Shown one piece after another: positions 1 through 5,040 of a DNA stretch of 5,040 bases. Source of the DNA: Actinomycetales bacterium UBA1416 (GTDB taxonomy: Bacteria; Actinomycetota; Actinomycetes; Actinomycetales; Actinomycetaceae); contig DBPQ01000036.1 in assembly GCA_002304945.1 (NCBI GenBank), forward strand, positions 1 through 5,040. The letters are read 5' to 3'. The first letter of the stretch is position 1. Each line of letters begins with the position of its first letter. Below the pieces are notes generated by a model that was given only the letters and a program-made list of their open reading frames with translations, was not told where the DNA came from and searched no databases. A program made the translations under genes and the position numbers.

Positions 1-1540
1 CCCGTCCAGCAGCGCCCGGGCCAGTCGTGGATCGGCGGGGACGCGCGACAGGGTGCGGCCGAGGGGGGTGGCGAGGCCGTCGTCGTCGATGGCGCCGAGG
101 TCCCGCAACACCTCGAGCGCGTCCGTGAGCGCCCGCGCCGGGGGTGGGTCCGGCAGGGCGAGCCCACGGCCGCCCGGCGCACCCCAGCACGCCAACACGA
201 GTGCCGCGCCGGCCAGGTCCGCGACCGCGATTTCCGGCAGCGCGTGGGCGGGCGCGGCGGCGTGGGCGCGTTGGTCGTAGCAGCGGACCACTGTGCCGGG
301 ACCGAGCCGGGCCGCGCGGCCGGCCCGCTGATCTGCGGAGGCCTTGGAGACCGAGACGGTGACCAGCCCGGTCATGCCCCGTGCGGCGTCGCGGCGGGGT
401 TCGCGGGCGAGCCCGGAGTCCACCACCAGGCGGACGTCCGGCACCGTGAGTGAGGACTCCGCGAGTGCGGTCGAGACCACGATCCGCGGTGGCCCGCCTG
501 GCTCACGGCCGGAGATGGCATGGTCCTGGGTGCGGGCGTCCACCTGGCCGTGGAGCTCGAGCACCTCGGTGGTTGGCTCGGCGGCGCCGGGCGGGTCGGT
601 GGTACGCAGCCGCCCGACCATCGTGCGCAGTCGCGCCGCCACCTCGGCCACCTCCCATGCGCCGGGGAGGAACACGAGGGCGTCAATGCTGGGATCTTCG
701 GCCAGGGCGCGGGCATGCGTCGCCGCGGCAGTTTCCGCGACGTGCGCCAGGAACTGCCGGGTCACCCCGCGCTCGTCGAGGCGCGGGCCGGGCGCGGGAG
801 CCCACCGGACCTCCAGCGGGTGCAGGGCGACAGGGCAGTCGATGACGGTGGCGGGGGCGCCGTCGTCGTCCGCCAGCAGGGCGGCGAAGCGATGGGCGTC
901 CACGGTGGCGGACATCGCGACGAGGCGCAGGTCCCCGCGGAGCTGGCGGACCTCGGCGAGCATGCCGACGAGCAGGTCCGTCTCGAGGCCGCGCTCGTGC
1001 ACCTCGTCGAGGACGACGGCGGCCACCCCGGGGAGGGCCGGATCCGCGAGGAGGCGGCGCAGCAGGATCCCGGGCGTGACGAACTCGATCAGGGTGCCCG
1101 GCCCGGCAGTGGACTCGCCGCGCACGGTGTGGGCCACCCGTTCCCCACGGCGGGTGCCGTCGAGGAAGGCCAGGCGTCGGGCAGCCGCGCGCGCAGCGAC
1201 CCGGCGGGGCTGGGTGACAATCACCCGCCCACCTCCCGCGCTCGCCGGGCTCCCCTCGTCCCGAGTCCCGGCCCTCGCCCCCGCCTCACCTCGCACTCCG
1301 GCTGCCCCCACCCCGGCGCCACTCACCTCGACCCGGCCACAATCCCCAGACCCACCACGAAACCGCACGAGGTTGGCCAGCAAACGGCGGGACGAGGGTG
1401 GTCTTGCCCGTGCCCGGTGGCGCCTGGACGACAGCGGCCGAGGCGGCGTCGTCGAGCGCGGCGGCAAGGGCGTCCAGGGACGCCGCGAACACGAGCCCGC
1501 GGCCGATCGATCCCAGGTCGAAGGGCCGCGCCGGATTCAT
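1..1540 (-). CDS. hrpB: ATP-dependent helicase HrpB, DEAH-box (3' end off the window; apparent frameshift)
   Basis: This is an SF2 DEAH-type nucleoside-triphosphate-dependent helicase of the HrpB family, presumably acting on RNA in the cytoplasm; its bacterial role is poorly defined. After removing one base at 1382-1384, about 513 residues can be read with no stop before the left edge. Motifs in order (corrected numbering) are Walker A PPGTGKTT (41-48), motif Ia TQPRR (109-113), VTPG (154-157), the Walker B/DEAH motif DEVHER (178-183), motif III SAT (210-212), LVFLPG (288-293), motif V STALAESSLTV (356-366) and motif VI QRAGRAAR (404-411). The winged-helix region follows, and the C-terminal HrpB domain lies outside the window. 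The ATG at 1540 was chosen because MNPARPFDLGSIGRGL matches usual HrpB N-termini; no strong Shine-Dalgarno site precedes it. The frame before codon 53 differs from the frame after it. A 44-residue Gly/Ala-rich insert separates Walker A from motif Ia. Family assignment is secure; whether the gene is intact is not. Confidence 0.93.
1382..1384 (-). other. Putative one-base frameshift in hrpB
   Basis: On the minus strand the sequence CCG CCG TTT GCT GGC reads VPPFAG and then runs to a stop at 1286-1288. Dropping one T gives CCG CCG TTG CTG GCC AAC CTC, which reads VPPLLANL, as expected just after Walker A in HrpB, and continues open to the left edge. The shift therefore fits one extra T in the TTT run. 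It could be a sequencing or assembly error, or a genuine recent inactivating mutation. The other helicase motifs are well preserved, which favours error or very recent loss. Confidence 0.8.
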
Positions 1541-1572
1541 GGGGTGACGATACGCGAGCCGGCGCCGGCCTC

Positions 1573-1628
1573 GTGGACCTGCCCCCGTGGACCTGCCCCC
1601 GTGGACCTGCCCCCGTAGACCTGCCCCT
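1573..1628. repeat. 14-bp tandem repeat, four copies
   Basis: The unit GTGGACCTGCCCCC occurs three times without a mismatch (1573-1586, 1587-1600, 1601-1614). It is followed by a fourth copy with two changes, GTAGACCTGCCCCT (1615-1628). The array ends 33 bases upstream of the helicase ATG, within its probable leader or promoter. Its size and perfection suggest a young, slippage-prone minisatellite. Copy number could vary between strains; a regulatory role is only a possibility. Confidence 0.95.
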
Positions 1629-1636
1629 GCCGATCC

Positions 1637-1673
1637 CTCATGGCAACCGATACACTCGTCCGGTTGCCACGAG
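1637..1673. repeat. Inverted repeat / hairpin upstream of hrpB
   Basis: TGGCAACCG (1641-1649) and CGGTTGCCA (1661-1669) are exact reverse complements around an 11-base loop. Beyond one mismatch (1640/1670), three further pairs (CTC/GAG) extend the stem. No T-run follows on either strand, so it does not look like a classical terminator. It lies about 100 bases upstream of the helicase start and could be an operator or a leader stem. Confidence 0.8.
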
Positions 1674-1723
1674 GCGTTGTATGCGAGGGCGTCGTCATTC
1701 GCCGCGGATGAGGTGGAATGGCG

Positions 1724-1765
1724 CCGGAACGATATACACGATCCCTTCCGTGTATTTCGTTCCGG
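1724..1765. repeat. Long interrupted palindrome (17-bp arms, 8-base spacer)
   Basis: The left arm 1724-1740 (CCGGAACGATATACACG) is the reverse complement of the right arm 1749-1765 (CGTGTATTTCGTTCCGG) except for one mismatch. The spacer is ATCCCTTC. A third CGGAAC at 1771-1776 pairs again with GTTCCG at 1759-1764, giving an overlapping alternative hairpin. The palindrome starts about 65 bases beyond the exporter stop. It may be a strong hairpin ending exporter transcription (no U-tract is present), a dimeric operator, or a palindromic repeat family. The sequence does not decide between these. Confidence 0.88.
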
Positions 1766-1830
1766 TGTATCGGAACTCGGCGAGATCCGGCGCACACGAA
1801 TCCGTGAGCGAATGGCGGAAGGCGCGGGCG

Positions 1831-2145
1831 TCAGTGGACGAGCTTCAGCCCGATCACGCCCCCGACGATCATCGCCAGGAACAGCACCTTCAGGGCGGTG
1901 AGCGCCTCCTGGCCGGTGGCCATCGAGTACACCACCGTGATCACGGCGCCGATCGCCACCCAGACGGCGTAGGACGTGCCCACCGGGAGCTCACGCATCG
2001 CCCAGGCGAGACCGCCCATGCTGATCACGAGCGCCACCCCGAACACCACGGACGGCGCGAGCCGGGTGAACCCCTCGGACCGGCTGAGCGCGATCGCCCA
2101 CACCGCCTCGAACATCCCCGACACCACGAGCACGATCCAGGACAT
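1831..2145 (-). CDS. sugE: SMR-family guanidinium exporter (SugE/Gdx type)
   Basis: This 104-residue inner-membrane protein belongs to the small multidrug resistance family. The SugE/Gdx subgroup exports guanidinium in exchange for protons, working as an antiparallel dimer. Four hydrophobic segments are visible at about 2-20, 31-50, 56-76 and 84-102. The essential glutamate is E13 (GMFEAVWAIAL), followed by W16 as in SugE proteins; the third segment has the family pattern PVGTSYAVWVAIGA (54-67). The start at 2145 matches the MSWI... beginning of SugE and has an AGGAGG site five bases upstream. An upstream in-frame ATG at 2250 would add residues encoded by the riboswitch and is rejected. The guanidine-III-like leader directly upstream supports guanidinium rather than general drug export. 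The gene appears to be transcribed alone, 141 bases from the preceding gene. The exporter substrate is inferred from the subgroup and the riboswitch. Confidence 0.95.
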   Translation of the reverse strand: MSWIVLVVSGMFEAVWAIALSRSEGFTRLAPSVVFGVALVISMGGLAWAMRELPVGTSYAVWVAIGAVITVVYSMATGQEALTALKVLFLAMIVGGVIGLKLVH

Positions 2146-2150
2146 GACAG

Positions 2151-2156
2151 CCTCCT
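2151..2156 (-). promoter_or_regulatory. Shine-Dalgarno site of sugE
   Basis: AGGAGG on the minus strand lies five bases before the sugE ATG. It begins right after the 3' helix strand of the riboswitch, so ligand-dependent folding can plausibly control its exposure. Confidence 0.85.
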
Positions 2157-2203
2157 GCGGGCCGTCTTGTCGCTCGCCGGGTACGGCACCCCTCGTCCGG
2201 GAG
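2157..2203 (-). promoter_or_regulatory. Guanidine-III (ykkC-III) riboswitch
   Basis: On the minus strand the leader contains, in order, CCGGACGAGG (2200-2191), GCCGTACCCGG (2187-2177) and GACAAGACGGC (2172-2162). These are the conserved blocks of the guanidine-III riboswitch as I recall them from the Thermobifida fusca structure. The expected pairings are present: CCGG (2200-2197) with CCGG (2180-2177), and the pseudoknot helix GCCGU with ACGGC. The helix is interrupted by a U-C mismatch just beyond those five pairs. The element sits immediately before the Shine-Dalgarno site of an SMR exporter, the typical setting for this class. Bound guanidinium should stabilise the fold and raise exporter translation. 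Recognition was by eye; a covariance-model search was not possible. Confidence 0.9.
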
Positions 2204-2220
2204 CCGGGATTCGCGGCTCC
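2200..2220 (-). repeat. Hairpin just 5' of the riboswitch
   Basis: GGAGCCG and CGGCTCC form a perfect 7-bp stem around a 7-base loop. On the minus strand its last base is also the first C of the riboswitch's CCGG helix. It could be a rho-independent-like end of the upstream reductase transcript (no U-tract seen) or a 5' leader stem of the riboswitch RNA. Confidence 0.55.
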
Positions 2221-2225
2221 ATCCC

Positions 2226-2255
2226 ACCGTGTCACGACCAGCGGCCGCACGGCAA
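2226..2255 (-). promoter_or_regulatory. Candidate promoter for sugE
   Basis: TTGCCG (2255-2250) and CACGGT (2231-2226) are separated by 18 bases and loosely resemble an actinobacterial housekeeping -35/-10 pair. Transcription would begin near 2219, close to the start of the riboswitch leader. The support is position plus a weak consensus match only. Confidence 0.3.
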
Positions 2256-2286
2256 CGTCAGATGGCTCACCACCGCGGCTGCGTGG

Positions 2287-2850
2287 TCACTCCCCTGCCG
2301 GCAGCACGCGGTAGACGAGCCGGGCGAACTGGCCCACGGCCGACGCCGAGACGAGCCGCAGCCGATCCGACTCCACGCGGCGCGGGAACAGCGGTGCTCC
2401 CGCGGTGAGGGCCACCGGCGCCACGGACAGCGCGATCTCGTCCAGGGCGCCGGCGTCGAGGAACTGCCCGGCGAGGTCCCCGCCGCCGACCACCCAGATG
2501 TCCCCGTCCCCAGCCGCTGCCCGGATCTCCGCCAGGACGTCCGCCACGGGCCCGGACACGAAGCGGATGTCCGCTCCCTCCGGGACGGGCAGTTCACGGG
2601 TGGTGAAGACGAAGGTGGGGCGGTCGCCGTGGAACTCGCGCCACTTCTCGGGGTGGGCCAGGATGTCGGACTCCGCGAGCACCCACTCGTATGTGGTGGA
2701 TCCTTCGACCATGACGGAGACGCCCGTGGGGAAGAGCCCGTCATCCGGGTGTTCGCCGCCCTCGACGGCGAACAGCCAGGCCAGGGAGTTGTCCTCCTCC
2801 GCGATCCAGCCGTTGAACGAGGTGGCGGTGTCGAACACGATGCGTCCCAT
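2287..2850 (-). CDS. Dihydrofolate reductase family protein (RibD C-terminal-like)
   Basis: This 187-residue cytoplasmic protein has the RibD-C/DHFR-like fold of NAD(P)H-dependent oxidoreductases; members are common in actinobacteria and mostly uncharacterised. Visible landmarks are the N-terminal strand and loop RIVFDTATSFNGWIA (3-17), GSTTYEW (50-56), the FVFTTRELPVP strand (80-90), FVSGPV (97-102) and the nucleotide-binding IWVVGGGDLAGQFL (118-131), then DEIALSVAPVALTAGAPLF (137-155), the usual C-terminal block. The length is typical for a stand-alone RibD-C protein. The ATG is preceded by AGGG seven bases upstream, a modest ribosome site. It lacks a deaminase domain, so it is not a full RibD, and it is too divergent to be called a true folate enzyme. 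It lies 76 bases after the lipoprotein gene and may share its transcript. Substrate unknown. Confidence 0.9.
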   Translation of the reverse strand: MGRIVFDTATSFNGWIAEEDNSLAWLFAVEGGEHPDDGLFPTGVSVMVEGSTTYEWVLAESDILAHPEKWREFHGDRPTFVFTTRELPVPEGADIRFVSGPVADVLAEIRAAAGDGDIWVVGGGDLAGQFLDAGALDEIALSVAPVALTAGAPLFPRRVESDRLRLVSASAVGQFARLVYRVLPAGE

Positions 2851-2926
2851 GACGCGACCCTAGGCGCGCTTCGTCACGGCCACCAGGGCACCGCCACCGG
2901 CACCTCTGAGCCGTCCGCCCCTGCCC

Positions 2927-4336
2927 TCAGTCCTCGCCGCGGATGAACGCCGCGATCGCGTCCACCACCTCGGGCTCCACGTGCCCGGCCACCTCGTAGT
3001 CCTCCGGCACGCTGAGCCCTTCACCCTCGCCGGGCATCATCAGGTGGTTCAGCCCCGGGAAGCTGCGGAACTCCACGTCCTCGCCCCCGGCGAGCGCCTC
3101 CTGCCACAGCGCGAAGTCCGTCATCGTCACCTGGTAGTCCCGCTCGCCCTGCAGCACGAGGATCGGGATGTCGAGCGCGAGTCCGGCGGCCATCTCGGTC
3201 GGCCGGTAGTCGCGCAGGTCCAGCCAGTAGCTGGCGGGTGCCCCGAGCAGATCGGCTGGCGGCGTGTCCGCTCCGAGCGTTGGATCGCGCACCGCCTCCA
3301 CCTGCGCCGCGACCTCCGCGAGCGCCGATTCCTCCTCCGTGGTCACCGTGCCGTCGCGCTCCGCGAGGTACCGGGTCTGCTCCAGGATCAGCTCCTCGAG
3401 CGGCCGGGCGGGGGCGGCCATGAGCACCAGCCCGGCCACCCCGCCGGACTCCACCGCGATCCGGGGCGCCAGCATGCCCCCGAGGCTGTGCCCGAGCAGG
3501 AACACCTGGTCCGGGATCGCAACCGTGCGGTCGGTGCGCAGCAGTTCCACGGCGGCGACGGCGTCGTCCACCACCTCCTCGGCCACGGTCAGGTCCGCGG
3601 ACAGGTCGGAGGGGCGGGCGAGGGTGCGCTTGTCGTAGGTGAGGACGGCGATGCCCTCGCCGGCGAGGCCGAGCGCGAGGTCGCGGAACGGCTTGTTCGG
3701 TCCGATCGTCTCGTCGCGATCGTTGGGGCCGGACCCGTGCACCAGCACCACCGCGGGCCACGGCCCGTCACCCCCGGGCGTGGTGAGGGTGCCGGGGAGG
3801 TCGAACTCGCCCACCACCACCTCGCGGTCCTCCACGTCGCCCGCGTACGACGGCGGCGCCCACGCCTCCGCCGTCGGCTCACCCGTGGCGGAGGCCGCCT
3901 GGAAGAACAGTCCGGCGATGCGACGATCGGTGTCGAAGACGATGCGTATGTCCAGTGGGGACTGCTCGAACTGGGCGGTGACGATCACTGCCTCGTAGAC
4001 GTCGACCACCTCCTGGCGGCGGGTGATCTCGCCCTGGTACGCCCCCACCTGATCGGTGATCTGCTGCCAGGTGGCCGCGAGGTCCGCGGCGGGCAGGGCG
4101 TCCGCCATCGTGTCGTCGAAGGACGCGGCCGCTGCCTCGAAGTCCCCGGCAACGAGCTGGTCGATGAACTCGGTCGCGAGCGCGCTGAGTTCCTCATCAA
4201 GCACCACGACGGCGGTGGCCTCCGGTTCCTCCGGCTCGGTGTCACCGCCGCAGGCGGCGAGACCGGCGGCGAGGACGAGCACGAGGGCCCCGGCCGCCCA
4301 CCGATCACGCATCAGGCTCACCCGCGGAGGCCGCAT
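2927..4336 (-). CDS. Secreted alpha/beta hydrolase lipoprotein with DUF3887-like N-terminal domain
   Basis: This 469-residue protein has a lipoprotein signal peptide: basic start, hydrophobic stretch ALVLVLAAG (17-25) and lipobox LAAC with the lipidated Cys at 29. An acidic Glu/Pro linker follows. Residues about 49-150 resemble the DUF3887 fold, and residues about 170-469 form an alpha/beta hydrolase. The oxyanion-hole region is VLVHGSGPNDRDE (197-209), the nucleophile is S284 in GHSLGG, and the likely acid and base are D400 (GERD) and H431 (GLNH). It should sit outside the membrane and cleave an ester or similar bond, but the substrate is unknown. The ATG at 4336 overlaps the preceding stop and has GGAGGG just upstream. 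A second in-frame ATG at 4312 (MRDRWAAG) would also leave a complete signal peptide, so the start is slightly uncertain. Confidence 0.9.
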   Translation of the reverse strand: MRPPRVSLMRDRWAAGALVLVLAAGLAACGGDTEPEEPEATAVVVLDEELSALATEFIDQLVAGDFEAAAASFDDTMADALPAADLAATWQQITDQVGAYQGEITRRQEVVDVYEAVIVTAQFEQSPLDIRIVFDTDRRIAGLFFQAASATGEPTAEAWAPPSYAGDVEDREVVVGEFDLPGTLTTPGGDGPWPAVVLVHGSGPNDRDETIGPNKPFRDLALGLAGEGIAVLTYDKRTLARPSDLSADLTVAEEVVDDAVAAVELLRTDRTVAIPDQVFLLGHSLGGMLAPRIAVESGGVAGLVLMAAPARPLEELILEQTRYLAERDGTVTTEEESALAEVAAQVEAVRDPTLGADTPPADLLGAPASYWLDLRDYRPTEMAAGLALDIPILVLQGERDYQVTMTDFALWQEALAGGEDVEFRSFPGLNHLMMPGEGEGLSVPEDYEVAGHVEPEVVDAIAAFIRGED

Positions 4337-5040
4337 CAGCCCTCCACCACCGCGAAGTCGTGCGCCCCCACTGCCACGCCCCCGACGACAGCGGGCTCGT
4401 CCGCCGTGTTCAGCACCAGAACGAGCTGCTCTCCGCCCGGTCCCGCGAGCGCGATCCGCATCGTGTCGTTCGTGACGTCGCTGGTGGTCAGCCGGGCGGC
4501 CACGAGCCAGGGGTTGCGGCGGCGCAGCGCGACCAACCGCTGGTACAGGGCGTAGGTCTCCACCCCGTACGGGGCCAGCCCGGCGGGGGTGGGGGGGAAG
4601 GGCGGGCGGACGGCGTCGTCGCCGTGGGCCTGATCCAGCTTCTCGCCGGTGAAGCCCTGCTCGTCCCCCGCGTAGATGGAGGGGATACCGGGCAGGGTCA
4701 TCAGGAGGGCGACGGCGAGCGGCACGTGCCGCGGGTCCGTCAGCTTGGTGGCGATGCGGGTGGTGTCGTGGTTGCCGACGAACGTCTGGGGCCGGAACCG
4801 TTCGCAGAAGGCGGCGTGCCGCCCGAGGGCGTGGTTCAGCTCATGGAGATTGTGGTCGTTGAGAGAGCTCCAGGTGGCCTTCCAGAGTTCGTACTGGGTG
4901 ACGGAGTCCACCCCCGACTCGGCGACGAAGTCCCCGTAGTCGCCGTGGATGAGCTCGGCGAGGATCCACGCGTCCGGGTGGACGGCCTTCACGCGCTCGA
5001 TGATCGGCCGCCAGGACGAGGCGCCCACGGCGAACGCCGC
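4336..5040 (-). CDS. Alpha-amylase family (GH13) glycoside hydrolase, C-terminal part
   Basis: The last 234 residues of a family 13 glycoside hydrolase are visible; the N-terminal half lies beyond the right edge. Such enzymes cleave or transfer alpha-glucosidic bonds using an Asp nucleophile, a Glu acid/base and a second Asp. The visible part opens with AAFAVGASSWRPII, the stretch that normally follows the nucleophile motif (GxRxDAA), so the nucleophile is probably just outside. The acid/base is E in WILAELIHGDY (codon 4956-4954) and the third catalytic residue is D in FVGNHDT (codon 4767-4765). LPGIPSIYAGDEQG and GDDAVRP are typical of strand 8 and what follows. A small C-terminal beta domain ends the protein. 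A GTG at 5028 is internal and not the start. The exact specificity cannot be told. The gene overlaps the lipoprotein gene by one base. Confidence 0.94.
   Translation of the reverse strand, partial: AAFAVGASSWRPIIERVKAVHPDAWILAELIHGDYGDFVAESGVDSVTQYELWKATWSSLNDHNLHELNHALGRHAAFCERFRPQTFVGNHDTTRIATKLTDPRHVPLAVALLMTLPGIPSIYAGDEQGFTGEKLDQAHGDDAVRPPFPPTPAGLAPYGVETYALYQRLVALRRRNPWLVAARLTTSDVTNDTMRIALAGPGGEQLVLVLNTADEPAVVGGVAVGAHDFAVVEG
4340..4345 (-). promoter_or_regulatory. Shine-Dalgarno site of the hydrolase lipoprotein, inside the amylase end
   Basis: GGAGGG on the minus strand encodes part of the last amylase residues (VVEG) and lies three bases before the lipoprotein ATG at 4336. It favours the 4336 start over 4312 and supports coupled translation of the two genes through the TGATG overlap. 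Confidence 0.7.

Larger units (their letters stand above)
1541..1830. other. Gene-free intergenic region with repeats and palindromes
   Basis: These 290 bases separate the exporter stop from the helicase ATG. No reading frame here resembles a protein, and no tRNA or other known RNA was recognised. The region contains a 14-bp tandem array next to the helicase start, a 9-bp hairpin and a long interrupted palindrome, each listed separately. It is locally less GC-rich around 1728-1775. It should hold the helicase promoter and perhaps the exporter's transcription end, but no clear -35/-10 pair or U-tract terminator could be identified. Confidence 0.75.

Noticed and set aside
344..1618. Plus-strand open frame (424 codons)
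   Set aside because: It is antisense to the HrpB motifs, is Ser/Arg/Thr/Pro-rich, and ends inside the tandem repeat.
1573..1628. CRISPR array or plasmid iterons
   Set aside because: The 14-bp units are directly adjacent with no spacers, there are only four copies, and no cas, replication or partition gene is present.
1541..1795. Upstream extension of the helicase reading frame to an ATG at 1795
   Set aside because: The extra 85 residues translate the tandem repeat and palindrome and have no helicase similarity; MNPARPFDLG at 1540 is the natural N-terminus.
2146..2250. Upstream ATG for the SMR exporter
   Set aside because: It would translate the riboswitch, has no ribosome site comparable to AGGAGG at 2151-2156, and adds residues absent from SugE proteins.
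2851..2926. Terminator between the lipoprotein and reductase genes
   Set aside because: Only weak 5-6 bp inverted repeats with long loops and no T-run are seen, so readthrough is as likely.
520..2946. Very long plus-strand open frame (808 codons)
   Set aside because: It runs antisense across the helicase, exporter, riboswitch and reductase. Its product is low-complexity Arg/Gly/His-rich and resembles no family; it is open because of high GC codon bias.
2981..4555. Plus-strand open frame (524 codons)
   Set aside because: It lies antisense to the well-supported hydrolase lipoprotein and has a His/Arg/Val-rich shadow composition with no recognisable motif.

Overview
This window is very GC-rich DNA with dense coding on the minus strand. 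The codon use, the actinobacterial-style HrpB and the guanidine-III-type leader upstream of an SMR exporter all point to a high-GC actinobacterium, most likely one of the Micrococcales. That placement is an inference from style and gene content; no marker gene settles it.

All five recognisable genes are transcribed leftward. From right to left they are: (1) the C-terminal part of a family 13 glycoside hydrolase, cut by the right edge just after its catalytic nucleophile region; (2) a lipoprotein with a DUF3887-like domain and a serine alpha/beta hydrolase domain, whose ATG overlaps the amylase stop by one base (TGATG), so the two are probably translationally coupled; (3) a RibD-C/dihydrofolate-reductase-like oxidoreductase; (4) a 104-residue SugE/Gdx-type SMR exporter; (5) an HrpB-type DEAH-box helicase, cut by the left edge.

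The best-defined regulatory element is at about 2157-2203 on the minus strand, directly before the SMR gene. Its sequence closely follows the guanidine-III (ykkC-III) riboswitch, and a good Shine-Dalgarno site lies immediately after it. Riboswitch and transporter together form a guanidinium-sensing and export module.

The helicase needs a one-base correction: the Walker A part and the remainder of the protein lie in different frames, and they join at a short T run (AAA at 1382-1384 on the plus strand). The 290-base gap between the helicase and the exporter has no gene. It holds a 14-bp tandem repeat, a 9-bp hairpin, a long palindrome (17 bp with one mismatch) and several copies of a GTGTAT/ATACAC motif. 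This gap is the least explained part of the window. I found no convincing new multi-gene system.
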